Both the position numbers and the translations under genes were made by a program. Of a DNA stretch of 64,000 bases, positions 16,364-26,581 are shown piece after piece. The notes below the pieces were generated by a model. It was not told the origin of the DNA and searched no databases. It saw only the letters and a program-made list of their open reading frames with translations. This DNA comes from CAVSWT01 sp963731745 (GTDB lineage Bacteria > Bacteroidota > Ignavibacteria > Ignavibacteriales > Ignavibacteriaceae). The stretch spans positions 1-64,000 of the forward strand of contig CAVSWT010000019.1 of the NCBI GenBank assembly GCA_963731745.1. Reading direction: 5' to 3'. Each line of letters opens with the position of its first letter. Positions within the stretch are counted from its first letter, which is position 1.

Positions 16364-18530
16364 TTATAAATTCATTTCTAAACTTAATGAAATATTACGC
16401 GGCGTTTCAAGGTTGCCAATTAATTCCACGTAATTATAATTTAATGCATTCTTCAGATTAAGATAAAGTTTAAATGGAAGCGAACTGAAATTATATGCTG
16501 CATTAAAATCTAAAACATAAATTGCTACTCTAAGTTCACCGTCTTTTACAATTCCTAAATTAATTAATTCCTCATCTATTTGTTCAACACGACTTGAATA
16601 TCTAAAGCTGCTTCCAAATTCAAATTGGCCAATTTTATAATCAGCTTTGGCTAATGCGGAATGACGGGGACGGTATTTTAAAAAAGTATTTTTATTTAAA
16701 TCTCTCGTCCAGAGATAATTATAGCTTAGGCTAATATTTAATTGATTAGACAGAAGTGAAAAAGTTGATATTACTTCCAGGCCCTGAATACGCGCACGGG
16801 TTACGTTATTAAAAGTAATTTTTCCATCGTAAGCATCAACACCGGCTTCAATAAAATCATATAACTCATTTTGAAATATGCTCGCATCAAGATCTATATT
16901 TTGGTTTAGCTTGTAGTTAGTCCCTATTTCAACATTAAAACTATTTTCGGGTTTTAAATTTGGATTCGGTTTAATGGTCACGCCGTTCGAAGTTGTTGAA
17001 GTGAAAGCTTCAGCAAGAGTTGGAGCTCTAAATCCGGTGCCGGCAAAAGCTCTCAGAATAACATCAGCGGCAGGTTTAAAATTTAATCCTACTTTTGGAG
17101 AAACAGCTGAGTTACTTTTTAACGAATCAATTTTGGTATAATCGAAACGCAGGCCTAATGTGCCTTTCCATAATTTCGATAAATTATAATCTATCTGAGA
17201 ATAAATTCCGAATGAATTGGAAGAAGGATTTCCAAAAATATTTGAACGGACATCGGCAGTTGATGCTTCAACGCCGCTAACAAGGACTGCTTCTTCAAAT
17301 GGTTTTATTGTTGTTTGCAGTTCTCCCCGGAATAAATTTGTTGTTGAATTATTATCAGCCTGCGAACCGTCATCCCAATTAGTGTAGTAATAGCTTCCTC
17401 TCGCTTCATAATAAAAATCATCTGATACAATATTTTTATAAATCAATCCTAACAAATGGCGGTTTGTTGCAACTCTTTGTCCTTGATCAGCATCCGGGGG
17501 AACAAGTGCATTTCGCGAATCTTTCCAATAAACAAAATTCCCGCTTCGTTTGTTAAATGTATTTAAAAGTAATGTTAGGGATGATAAATTTGAAAAATCA
17601 TATTTAGCTTTTAAAAACCCATAGATACTTTTTAGAAAAATTATTTTGCCGGTAACTATCGTCTTCCAAACGGGAAAAGGATAATCCAAAACTAAATTTA
17701 TCAATTCTTTGTGAATGTCCTAATGTTAAACTGTTAAAGCTTCTATTTTGATTTGACCAATTCCATTCGTCATAAGAAGGCTTATTATAAAATCCTATGC
17801 TTGATTTGAAATATGTGACTGGTTCAGAAGAAAACTCTTTGGTAAGCACATTTACAACTCCGCCAATAGCTGATGAACCATAAAGTGAACTTGCTGCGCC
17901 TTTTATTATTTCCACATCTTTTATAACAGCAGTTGGAATAACTTCCCATATTGTTTCGCCTGTATCGCCGGTAGAAAAAGGGATTCCATCCAGAGTAAGC
18001 ATAACTCTTGAGCCTGCTCCCCTGCTATACCCGCTTGAACCGCGAATGCTAATTTGATCATCTGTCATATTAATTCCGGGTACATACCGAAGCGCGTCTT
18101 CAAGATTTGTAAAATCATTTTGGGAAAATGAAGTTGAAGGAATAATTTCTGCTTTTATGGGAAGGTCTGAAAGAAGCTGAACATATTTTGAAGCTGATAC
18201 TATGGGACAATCAGTAATAAAAATTCTACCTGGTTTTAAATTTACATTAACTATTATTGAACCATCAGCGATTGTAATGCTGTCTATTAATTTTGTCTGG
18301 TATCCGATAAATGATATTTGAAGTTTATATTTTCCAGGTTTTAAATTATTAATTTCATACTTCCCATTTATATCAGTCGCTGCTCCTGAAGAAGTAGAGA
18401 GAATAATAACATTAGCTCCAATTAAAGGTTCACCGGATTCGGAATCAGAAACCTGACCTTTTATACTGTAAGACTGAGAATATATAATACTACAAAACAG
18501 AAAAAAGAATATTAAAATAAAATTGTTCAT
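16364..18530 (-). pseudogene. TonB-dependent outer-membrane receptor, frameshifted
   Basis: An outer-membrane active transporter. The signal peptide MNNFILIFFFLFCSIIYSQ starts at ATG 18530, chosen over the far upstream start at 18620 because it fits the signal and avoids overlap. It is followed by a carboxypeptidase-regulatory-like domain (GQVSDSESGEPLIGANV), then the plug (NLEDALRYVPGI, RGSSGYSRGAGSRV, LTLDGIPFSTGD, GAASSLYGSSAIGGVVNVL). The barrel begins in this frame and continues in another frame from KSIYGFLKAKYDF to the C-terminal strand NISLSLEMNL at 16364. One T too many (or two too few) in the run complementary to 17637-17641 explains the break. The ligand is unknown. A small lipoprotein gene lies 16 bases upstream. 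Confidence 0.88.
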
Positions 18531-18546
18531 TACTAATTTATAATTG

Positions 18547-19044
18547 TTAATTGCCGCCAGGCGGCTGAGGTGGTGGATTATTAAAATCACAGATGATATT
18601 AATATTAGCTGCAATTCCATTATCAGGAACGATTAGCACACCTGGCTTAGTCGTATCCGATCCGTTATAATAAACTCCGGCAACCGTCCAATCGCTTCGG
18701 TTAAGCGATAAAGTCGGTGTTTTTGATTGCGCAATCACAACGTATTCATATTTACCGGGAACGATGGAACCAAAAGCGGAATCAGCCGAACTATAATTAA
18801 GCGAAGTTATACCATAGGGAATTTCATTGCTTATAAATTTAATATTTAGCGGACTGAAATCTGCAGCAGAATTTAATGCATTCTTAAATACAACTAAATA
18901 GGTTCTAGTGATTCCTTCCGGCCAATCCCCAATGAAAGTTATTGTCCCGCTGAATCCATTTCCATCAGGCTGTGGTTCAATTCCTTTATCGCAGCTATTT
19001 AAAATTAAAAGCGAGGCAAGTAAAAATATTAACGTGAATTTCAT
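18547..19044 (-). CDS. Small lipoprotein next to the TonB-dependent receptor
   Basis: A 165-residue lipoprotein: signal MKFTLIFLLASLLILNSC with Cys18 as the lipid-modified residue. The mature part looks like one beta-sandwich: FSGTITFIGDWP, TYLVVFKNALNS, GKYEYVVIAQSK, with PPPQPPGGN at the end. No catalytic motif is visible. It immediately precedes the TonB receptor gene on the same strand, so the two are probably one transcription unit. A partner role for the receptor is plausible but is inference from position only. Confidence 0.75.
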   Translation of the reverse strand: MKFTLIFLLASLLILNSCDKGIEPQPDGNGFSGTITFIGDWPEGITRTYLVVFKNALNSAADFSPLNIKFISNEIPYGITSLNYSSADSAFGSIVPGKYEYVVIAQSKTPTLSLNRSDWTVAGVYYNGSDTTKPGVLIVPDNGIAANINIICDFNNPPPQPPGGN

Positions 19045-19138
19045 GAAAGAAAAAATAATCAGGATATCTTTTATTTACAATTGAATATTAGATCAAAAAT
19101 AAAATGGGAATGTTCGGATTTTATTAAAGTCGTCACAT

Positions 19139-19173
19139 AAAAAGAAACCCAATTTCAAAGAGAAATTAGGTTT
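19139..19173 (-). terminator. Terminator of purM
   Basis: On the minus strand AAACCTAATTTC-TCTTT-GAAATTGGGTTT is followed by CTTTTTATG. The stem has one mismatch and lies about 25 bases beyond the purM stop. Confidence 0.7.
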
Positions 19174-19199
19174 ATCAAAAACCATATATAAAATCAAAA

Positions 19200-20195
19200 T
19201 TATACTACTTCGCCAATAACTATCGGATGTTCGTTAACCGAGTTTGACAATTGAATTGCTTTTTGTTCATCACCTTTTGAAACAACTGCAATTAAACCAA
19301 TACCAATATTAAATACATTTCTCATTTCTTCATCAGAGATTTTACCTGTCTGCTGAATCAATTTAAATATTGCAGGCATCTCCCATCTATCCCAATTTAT
19401 TTTTAATGAATTTCCTTCAGGAAGAATTCTTTTTGTATTGCCGATTATTCCTCCGCCGGTTATATGAGATAAACCTTTTAATTTTAAATGATCCTTAAGC
19501 AGGGAAATTAATTTTAAATATGATTTATGAATACGCAACAGTTCGATGCCCAATTCATTATCAAAACCTTCAGGCTTGTCTGTTAATTTAAATTTGTTCA
19601 ATAGAACTTTTCGTGCAAGTGAATAACCATTTGTGTGAAGTCCATTGGAAGAAAAACCAAGAAGTATATCGCCCTTTTTAATTTCTTTGCCATCAATAAC
19701 TTTATGTTTATCAACCATTCCGACTATTGTGCCTGACATATCATACTCTTCACCGCTATAAAGGCCGGGCATTTCAGCGGTTTCACCACCGATTAAAGCG
19801 CATCCATTTTCTTTGCAGGCAATTGAAAATCCTTCAATTATTTTTTCAGCTTTGTCAGGATTTAATTTTCCAAATGCGAGATAATCTAAAAAATACATTG
19901 GCTTGGCGCCACAAACAGCAATATCATTTACACAATGATTAACTAAATCTTGGCCGACTGTATCATGCTTATTCATTTCAAAAGCAATTTTTAATTTTGT
20001 GCCAACTCCATCTACACTGGAAACCAGAACCGGATTTTTATACCCGGTAAAATCCAGTTCATAGAAAGCGCCGAACAAACCTATATCAGATAAAACATTC
20101 TTATTAAAAGTAGATTTTGCAAATCCTTTAATCCTTCTAATAGTTTCATCACCCGCTTCAATATCAACACCGGCAGATTTGTAAGTGTTATCCAA
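19200..20195 (-). CDS. purM: Phosphoribosylformylglycinamidine cyclo-ligase (AIR synthetase)
   Basis: The fifth enzyme of de novo purine synthesis: FGAM + ATP gives aminoimidazole ribotide in the cytosol. The start MDNTYKSAGVDIEAGDE is the family's usual N-terminus. Signature blocks follow: LVSSVDGVGTKLKIA, GQDLVNHCVNDIAVCGAKP, LDYLAFGKL, GCALIGGETAEMPGLY and HITGGGIIGNTKRILP. At 331 residues it is slightly short but complete. No other pur gene is in view. It is transcribed divergently from the cytochrome gene. Confidence 0.94.
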   Translation of the reverse strand: MDNTYKSAGVDIEAGDETIRRIKGFAKSTFNKNVLSDIGLFGAFYELDFTGYKNPVLVSSVDGVGTKLKIAFEMNKHDTVGQDLVNHCVNDIAVCGAKPMYFLDYLAFGKLNPDKAEKIIEGFSIACKENGCALIGGETAEMPGLYSGEEYDMSGTIVGMVDKHKVIDGKEIKKGDILLGFSSNGLHTNGYSLARKVLLNKFKLTDKPEGFDNELGIELLRIHKSYLKLISLLKDHLKLKGLSHITGGGIIGNTKRILPEGNSLKINWDRWEMPAIFKLIQQTGKISDEEMRNVFNIGIGLIAVVSKGDEQKAIQLSNSVNEHPIVIGEVV

Positions 20196-20505
20196 GCTAT
20201 TTCCTTTAAAATAAATGAAATTAAATTCGATAAATATAGTTTTAAAATTTACAATTTAAAGAAATATTAAACAAAGCTAGAAAGAGTCAAAGTTTAATTA
20301 ATTAAATCAATATCAAGTATAAATGATTTGTAACAATTTTTAATCTCAGATATGAAAATGTTAATCTATCCATTCTTGGCTAAGAGAACTATATTTATAA
20401 ATACCAACTATTTTCTTTACTTATAGCATTTAAGTATTCCAAACTGGCGGAACGGATTTTGCAGACGCATGGCGTCACATAATTTAATAACAATTTTTCG
20501 GGGAT
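20196..20505. promoter_or_regulatory. purM / cytochrome divergent spacer
   Basis: 310 AT-rich bases. Near the cytochrome gene a less AT-rich patch (20440-20480) contains a small hairpin, GACGC-ATG-GCGTC at 20464-20476. It does not match the c-di-GMP (GEMM) riboswitch often found before multiheme cytochromes elsewhere. No other structure recognised. Confidence 0.4.
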
Positions 20506-20511
20506 ATGCCG

Positions 20512-22862
20512 ATGAAAAAAATTACACAAGTTATCTTACTCATATTTGTTTTCTGCAGTTTTGCTCTATTTGCTCAAACTGCAAAAATAAAAACACAGTG
20601 GGTTAGCACCCGTACTATGGGTACAGTTACTCCAGGGACTAACCCTGTTTACAGCGGAAACAAAACTGTTGCAAAACATATGTTAGTTTACCTAACTGCT
20701 GATACCACAGGTGGAGTTAATACTTTTACCTGGTCAATAACTGGCCCAACAGGTACCAATACTACTTTAAGCAGTACTAACACTCAAAATACTACCTTCG
20801 TTCCAGATACTAGTGGCTACTATTATGTTACTTTACAGGTTAATGGCGGCAGTACAGATGCAGATACATTCTTTGCAAGTACTTATAGAGGTGTAACTGG
20901 AACTGTACCAAATTGCAGCAATTGTCATTCAGGTGTAAATACAAAATATACACAAACCGGTCATGCCAATATATTCAAAGAAGGTGTAACAGGTGAATTA
21001 GAAGTTGCTAATGGTTTTGGGGTTTACTCTATTGCTCGATGTGCAAAATGTCATACTACTGGTTGGGATCAATCAGCTAATAATGGAAATTTTGGTTACT
21101 TAACTCATAAAAGTGGATATGATACAGCTTGGGCTGCAACATATATAGAAAATGCAGGTGAATATTTAATTCCTCAAGGTGATCAAACCGCTTGGAATTT
21201 GTTAACTACAGATGCCAAATATAAAGATGCTGCACCTGTTGCTAATATTGGCTGTGAAAGTTGTCATGGACCAGGTGAAGGTCATGCAGCATCATCCGGT
21301 GATAAAAAGAAAATCAGCGTAAGTTTAGATGCAGGTGTATGTTTACAATGTCATGATGCACCTACGCATCATACTATTGGTTCATACTATGTTACATCAG
21401 CGCATGCAACTTTACCTCATTTAGAAGCACGTACCGCATGTTTCCCATGCCACGGTGGAAAACAGCATATTATAAATACATTAAAAACCCAACAACTCCT
21501 GGGTATGTAAATGAAGATGCAACACCAATTTCATGCGCAACTTGCCATGATCCACATGAAGCAGATAATTTTGGATTAAGAATCGCTTCATCTATTAAAT
21601 TAAATAATGGATATACAGTTACAACTGGTGGAAATGGTCAAATGTGTATGACTTGCCATCAGTCTAGAAAAAACGGTGATACTGTTATAAACGATACAGC
21701 ACCATATTATGGCTTTTCTGATAGGTTTGATCCTCATCATGGTCCACAAACCGATATGTTTTTAGGTCATAATGGTTATCAGTTTGATGATGCATCAATC
21801 ACAGGTTTAGGTACACATAGTAAAGTTATGCAAGACGCATGTATTACCTGTCATATGGCTAATATCGGTACAGGAAATAGTCCTAGCCATCAATGGAATA
21901 TGGTTGATACAACAGGCGGAACAGCTCATGATTTAGTAACCGGATGTGTAAATTGTCATGGCCCGATTACTTCTTTTGATGATATTCAAGCAAGTTCTGA
22001 TCTTGATGGAAATGGACAAGTTGAAGGCGTTCAAACAGAGGTTGAAGGTATGCTTGCTAAACTTGCAGAGTTATTACCTAAAGACTCACAAAATCCAGAT
22101 GCAGTTGTTTCTAGAATGTATGATTCATTATTAGTTAAAGACAAACCTAATGTTATAAAAGGAATCTATACTTATTACTTTGTTGAAGAAGATAAAAGTA
22201 TGGGCGTTCATAATACCAAATATACGGTTGCACTTTTAACAAAAGCTCTAGCTGGTTTAGGCTGGGTAGTTCCAGTTGAATTAGTTTCTTTCGATGCATC
22301 TGTTAATCAAGGTTTAGTAACTTTGAAATGGCAGACAGCTACTGAAACTAATAATAACGGATTTGAAGTTGAACGAAAATCCGGTAAATCATGGAACAAA
22401 ATTGCATTTGTAAAAGGCAATGGAACATCAACAAAAGTTACAAACTATTCTTATACCGATAAATCTGCTGGATCAGTTGATGTTGCTACTTACAGATTAA
22501 AACAAGTTGACTTTGATGGTACTTCTCATTACTCAAAAGCAGTTGAAGTAGAATTAAATAACGCTCCGAAAGAATTCAGCTTATCACAAAATTATCCGAA
22601 TCCTTTCAATCCGAATACAGTCATTAAATATTCAATTCCTTTTGAAAGTAATGTTAAAATTGTAGTATACAATTTAACTGGCGAAGTTGTAAATACATTA
22701 GTAAATACAACTGAAGCTGCTGGTACTCATGAAGCTAACTTCAATACAAATGAATCAGGTTTGCATTTATCTTCTGGAATTTATTTCTACTCAATGGAAG
22801 CTGTTTCCATCGACGGAAGTCAGAATTTCAGACAAACCAAAAAGATGATCTTAATGAAGTAA
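20512..22862 (+). pseudogene. Nine-heme-motif secreted cytochrome c with T9SS sorting domain, frameshifted
   Basis: A large exported multiheme cytochrome. The signal peptide (MKKITQVILLIFVFCSF) starts at ATG 20512, six bases beyond an ATG that abuts the GGGGAT site. An Ig-like strand region follows, then nine CxxCH motifs: CSNCH, CAKCH, CESCH, CLQCH, CFPCH in the first frame; CATCH, CMTCH, CITCH, CVNCH in the second. A beta-sandwich (VELVSFDASVNQG) and a type A T9SS sorting domain (SQNYPNPFNPNTVIKYSIP) end the chain. The frames break at the AAAA run 21459-21462; one more A gives CHGGKTAYYKYIKNP and joins them. If intact it should serve extracellular or outer-surface electron transfer. Confidence 0.88.
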
Positions 22863-22887
22863 TTTTCTGTACATCCTCTTTTTACTT

Positions 22888-22920
22888 AACCCGGCCTCCA
22901 TATGGAGGCCGGGTTTTTTA
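22888..22920 (+). terminator. Strong terminator after the cytochrome gene
   Basis: A perfect 13-bp inverted repeat, AACCCGGCCTCCA-TA-TGGAGGCCGGGTT (22888-22915), running into T6. The GC-rich stem stands out in this AT-rich DNA. Confidence 0.95.
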
Positions 22921-23011
22921 TTTTTCAAGCACATTTACCAAAAACTCAGTTTATAGAGGTTTTATGGGATAATTTGCTTACCCATATAAAATTTTACACT
23001 ATCTAAGAATT

Positions 23012-23046
23012 CAAAATTTTCTTATTATTTCATATATTTGTTTTTT
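23012..23046 (+). promoter_or_regulatory. Candidate hrcA promoter (TAnnTTTG)
   Basis: TATATTTG at 23033-23040 matches the Bacteroidota -7 element exactly, about 30 bases before the hrcA start. The -33 TTTG is weak. No CIRCE repeat is visible between the terminator and hrcA. Confidence 0.5.
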
Positions 23047-23072
23047 GAATTTTAAAATTAAAATCAGTTAAA

Positions 23073-24125
23073 ATGCTTAACGACGATTTAAACGAAAGAG
23101 AAAAAAACATACTTCGATATGTTATACAGCAATTTATACTTACTGCTGCACCTGTTGGATCACGCTTTATAACAAAAAAATACGATATTGGTTTATCTCC
23201 GGCAACCGTTAGAAATATTATGTTTGATTTGGAAGAATCCGGCTTAATAATTCATCCCCACACTTCTGCCGGCAGAGTTCCGACTGATAAAGGTTACAGA
23301 TTTTATGTTGATTCATTAATGGAACTTCAAAAGCTGAAAAATCCTGAAAAAGGAATGATCACAAAAGGATTTGAAAATAAAATTCTTGAAACTGAAGAAA
23401 TCTTTAAGATTACTTCCGAACTATTAAGCCGGATAACAAATCAGCTTGCGTATATAAGCTATCCGAAAATTGATTCAAGCATATTTGAAAAATTGCAAAT
23501 AGTAAGTTTATCATCTTCAAGAATTTTAGTTGTAATAAGTATTACTTCCGGCTTAGTTAAAACAATTACTTTAGAAATTTCTTCCGAAATAAAATCATCG
23601 ATGATAGAAAAAGTACAAAGCCTTCTTAATGAGAGATTAACCGGTTTAACATTTAAAGAGATTCGATCTTCTTTTACTGAAAGATTTAAAGATATACATA
23701 AAGATCATGCTGCTATTATCAGATTATTTGTAGATTCTATGGATAAAATTTTTAACGAAGTTAAGCAGTCGGATAGTTTATATATTACCGGAGCTAAAAA
23801 TGTTATCAAGCAGCCTGAATTTGAACATCCGGAAAGATTTCAAAGTGTTATAGAATTAATTGAAGATAAAGATATTATCGTTCACATTTTAGAAAAAACC
23901 GGAGATCAAAAACAAAACCAGGTATTTATTTCAATAGGAAGTGAAAACGAAGATGAAAAACTTGATGATTACAGTTTGATTACAAAAGAATATAAAATGG
24001 GAAATTCATCTGGAACTTTAGGAATAATTGGTCCAAAGCGCATGGAATATTCGAAAGTTGTAACGATTGTAGATTATATTTCAAAAATGTTAACCGAATT
24101 TTTAAAAATGGATAATACAAAATAA
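23073..24125 (+). CDS. hrcA: Heat-inducible transcription repressor HrcA
   Basis: The class I heat-shock repressor, normally binding CIRCE operators before groESL/dnaK operons. The N-terminal winged helix is clear (LNDDLNEREKNILRYVIQQF, PVGSRFITKKYDIGLSPATVR, HTSAGRVPTDKGYRFYVD), followed by the GAF-like dimerisation region and the C-terminal GTLGIIGPKRMEYSKVV signature. Length (350 residues) is normal. It heads hrcA-grpE-dnaJ, the usual heat-shock order without dnaK between. No CIRCE sequence was found upstream, so autoregulation here may use another site. Confidence 0.93.
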   Translation: MLNDDLNEREKNILRYVIQQFILTAAPVGSRFITKKYDIGLSPATVRNIMFDLEESGLIIHPHTSAGRVPTDKGYRFYVDSLMELQKLKNPEKGMITKGFENKILETEEIFKITSELLSRITNQLAYISYPKIDSSIFEKLQIVSLSSSRILVVISITSGLVKTITLEISSEIKSSMIEKVQSLLNERLTGLTFKEIRSSFTERFKDIHKDHAAIIRLFVDSMDKIFNEVKQSDSLYITGAKNVIKQPEFEHPERFQSVIELIEDKDIIVHILEKTGDQKQNQVFISIGSENEDEKLDDYSLITKEYKMGNSSGTLGIIGPKRMEYSKVVTIVDYISKMLTEFLKMDNTK

Positions 24126-24134
24126 GGAGATAAT

Positions 24135-24746
24135 TTGAAGATGAAGAAAGATAAAAATAATAATCAAAATGGATATGATGAAAATAAATCAAAAGAAGAA
24201 GAGCAAAATTTTGATACCGATTCCGAATCTAATGAAAGTGGCGCAGAAATATATGAGATTAATGCTGACAAATTAATAAAGCTTGAAAATGAAATAGCCG
24301 GATTAAAAGATCAGCTGCTACGTAAAGCCGCCGAATTCGAAAATTTTAAAAGAAGAACTGAAAATGATCAGCTAAATTTAATTAAGTATTCTGCTGAATC
24401 ATTTATTATAAAACTTCTGCCTGTAGTTGATGATTTTGAACGATCACTTCTGCACATTGAAAGTGCAAAGGAAAGTGAATCAATAAAAAAAGGAATTAAA
24501 TTAGTTTACGATAAATTAATGAAAATTCTTACTGATCAAGGGGTAAATAAAATTGAAGCTCTTGGCCATCCATTCGATGTAGATTATCATGAAGCTCTTC
24601 TTCAGCGAAAAGCAGAGAATGTTCCGCCTCATACTGTCATTGAAGAAGTAGAAACCGGTTATATGTATAAGGATAGAGTAATTAGGCATTCTAAAGTTAT
24701 TGTAAGCGATGAGTCTTCGGAAGAATCAAAAAATTCCGGAGAATAG
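24135..24746 (+). CDS. grpE: Nucleotide exchange factor GrpE
   Basis: The DnaK co-chaperone that releases ADP. An acidic, disordered N-terminus (about 60 residues) leads into the long coiled coil (LENEIAGLKDQLLRKAAEFENFKRR) and the four-helix/beta-wing end (LPVVDDFERSLLH, GHPFDVDYHEAL, TGYMYKDRVIRHSKVIV). The start is ambiguous. AAGGAG at 24124-24129 is 5 bases before a TTG (24135) and 11 before an ATG (24141); only two residues differ. It lies 9 bases behind hrcA and 32 before dnaJ, so one operon is likely. Confidence 0.92.
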   Translation: MKMKKDKNNNQNGYDENKSKEEEQNFDTDSESNESGAEIYEINADKLIKLENEIAGLKDQLLRKAAEFENFKRRTENDQLNLIKYSAESFIIKLLPVVDDFERSLLHIESAKESESIKKGIKLVYDKLMKILTDQGVNKIEALGHPFDVDYHEALLQRKAENVPPHTVIEEVETGYMYKDRVIRHSKVIVSDESSEESKNSGE

Positions 24747-24778
24747 ATTAATTCATAAAAAAAGGAAATTCAGAGTTT

Positions 24779-25921
24779 ATGGCAAAAAGGGATTATTACG
24801 AAGTATTAGGAGTGGATCGAAATGCTTCTAAAGAAGAATTTAAAAAAGCTTACAGAAAATTAGCCATGCAATTTCATCCGGATAGAAATCCGGACGACAA
24901 AGAAGCAGAAGAAAAATTTAAAGAAGCCGCAGAAGCCTACGAAGTACTAAGTCATGATGAAAAAAAAGCAAGGTATGATAGATTTGGACACGAAGGTGTA
25001 AAAGGAAGTGCATACGGCTCACAAGGCTTTTCAGATATAAATGATATCTTTTCACATTTCTCAGATATTTTTGGCGGTTCATCAATTTTTGATGACTTTT
25101 TTGGAGGCGGACAAAGACAGAGAGGAAGAAGAAGTTCCGGACAGCAAGGTTCAGATTTAAGAGTTAATCTTAAACTAACTTTAGAGGAGATATCAACCGG
25201 AATTACTAAAAAAATAAAAATAAAAAAGTATGTTAACTGCGATCAATGCAATGGCACGGGAGCTGAGTCTGGTACATCAACAAAAACTTGTCCGGTTTGC
25301 AACGGTGCTGGTGAAGTAAGATCGGTATCAAGATCAGTATTCGGACAATTTGTGAATATTACAACTTGTAATAATTGTAACGGCGAAGGTACCGTGATTG
25401 ACACTCCATGTAAAAAATGTATGGGTGATGGTAGAATTCAAGATGAAACTACACTAAAAGTTGAAGTTCCTGCCGGCGTTCATGAAAACAGCTATATGAC
25501 AATTCGTGGAGAGGGAAATTCAGGAAAACGCGGTGGGCATCCCGGTGATATAATTGTGGTTTTTCATGAAATTGAACATGAATACTTTATTAGAGATAAT
25601 GATGATATAATTTATGATTTACTTATTAGTTATCCGGAAGCTGCTTTGGGCTCGGAGGTTGATGTTCCTACTCTTACTGGAAAAGCTAAACTTAAAATTG
25701 ATCCTGGGACGCAGCCGGGGAAACTTTTAAAGATGAGAGATAAAGGAATCAAACATCTAAATCATTCTGGAATAGGCGACCAAATTGTGAGAATAAATAT
25801 TCAGGTACCCAAGAAAGTGAATACTAAAGAAAGAGAGTTGTTAAAAGAACTTTTAGATATGCCTAATATTAAACCATCCGGAAAAACAGAAAAAAATTTT
25901 TTCAGCAAATTAGGTTTTTAA
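24779..25921 (+). CDS. dnaJ: Chaperone DnaJ (Hsp40)
   Basis: A type I Hsp40 that delivers substrates to DnaK and stimulates its ATPase. The J domain occupies residues 1-70 with HPD in QFHPDRNPDD. A Gly/Phe-rich linker (GSSIFDDFFGGGQ) is followed by a zinc centre with four CxxCxGxG repeats (CDQCNGTG, CPVCNGAG, CNNCNGEG, CKKCMGDG) and the two beta-barrel substrate domains. At 380 residues all parts are present. It closes the hrcA-grpE-dnaJ operon; dnaK is not in the window. Confidence 0.95.
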   Translation: MAKRDYYEVLGVDRNASKEEFKKAYRKLAMQFHPDRNPDDKEAEEKFKEAAEAYEVLSHDEKKARYDRFGHEGVKGSAYGSQGFSDINDIFSHFSDIFGGSSIFDDFFGGGQRQRGRRSSGQQGSDLRVNLKLTLEEISTGITKKIKIKKYVNCDQCNGTGAESGTSTKTCPVCNGAGEVRSVSRSVFGQFVNITTCNNCNGEGTVIDTPCKKCMGDGRIQDETTLKVEVPAGVHENSYMTIRGEGNSGKRGGHPGDIIVVFHEIEHEYFIRDNDDIIYDLLISYPEAALGSEVDVPTLTGKAKLKIDPGTQPGKLLKMRDKGIKHLNHSGIGDQIVRINIQVPKKVNTKERELLKELLDMPNIKPSGKTEKNFFSKLGF

Positions 25922-26053
25922 ATCTGATAATACTTTTCCACAGAAAGATTTTAGTGTATTTGAGTTCAGATATTGATTTACTTATTGATGTTTCTTATTA
26001 AGGTGGTTATATTCTAAAAGTTTTCGTTCGATTTTATTACTCGAAATTGATAC

Positions 26054-26557
26054 ATGTTTAATAAAATTTCTAAAAAAATAGGATTTACGGAAACTGAGAT
26101 AAAAGTAATTTTTTTTCTTATTATTACATTGGTTTTGGGATTTGGCTACAAAACATTTTTTAAAAAGACAGAGAAAGAACCTTACAAGACCTTCAACTAT
26201 GCTGAAGAAGATAGCCTATTTGCGTTAACGAAAAAAACCGAAAATATTCCCCAAAAGAATGATGTTTTAGATGATAAAAATGTTGACTATAAGCAAGAAG
26301 TTTTAGATTTTAACAAAACAGATTTTCAAAGAAGTGAAAAAAAAGTTCTACCGGCCGAAAATAGTGTTGACATAAATAAAGCAGATTTAAAAATTTTTGC
26401 AACTCTGCCTGGAATAGGTGAAAAAACAGCTCAAAAAATTTTGGATTTCAGGACTGAAAATAACGGTTTCAAAAAATTGGAAGATCTAAAACTAGTTAAG
26501 GGCATCGGTAAGGTAAAATTTAATAACATTAAAAAGTATTTATTCATTGAAAAATAA
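26054..26557 (+). CDS. Membrane-anchored helix-hairpin-helix protein (ComEA-like)
   Basis: A 167-residue protein with one N-terminal membrane segment (VIFFLIITLVLGFGYKTFF, residues 20-38), a low-complexity linker, and a C-terminal ComEA-type double helix-hairpin-helix domain (VDINKADLKIFATLPGIG, EKTAQKILDFRTENNGFKK, LKLVKGIGKVKFNNIKKYL). This is the layout of the ComEA DNA receptor in natural transformation, though many Bacteroidota keep such proteins with no known competence role. The next two genes resemble a pseudopilin-type protein and PilM, which supports a link to a pilus-like DNA-handling machine. Confidence 0.8.
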   Translation: MFNKISKKIGFTETEIKVIFFLIITLVLGFGYKTFFKKTEKEPYKTFNYAEEDSLFALTKKTENIPQKNDVLDDKNVDYKQEVLDFNKTDFQRSEKKVLPAENSVDINKADLKIFATLPGIGEKTAQKILDFRTENNGFKKLEDLKLVKGIGKVKFNNIKKYLFIEK

Positions 26558-26581
26558 AATTTTAACGTTTCCGGAGGAAAA

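Noticed and set aside
18531..18620. Longer N-terminus for the TonB receptor
   Set aside because: It would overlap the lipoprotein gene in another frame; the signal peptide starts cleanly at 18530.
20400..20511. c-di-GMP riboswitch before the cytochrome gene
   Set aside because: The conserved GEMM blocks are absent; only a 5-bp hairpin is seen.
22921..23072. CIRCE operator before hrcA
   Set aside because: I searched by eye for TTAGCACTC-N9-GAGTGCTAA and its arms and found none.
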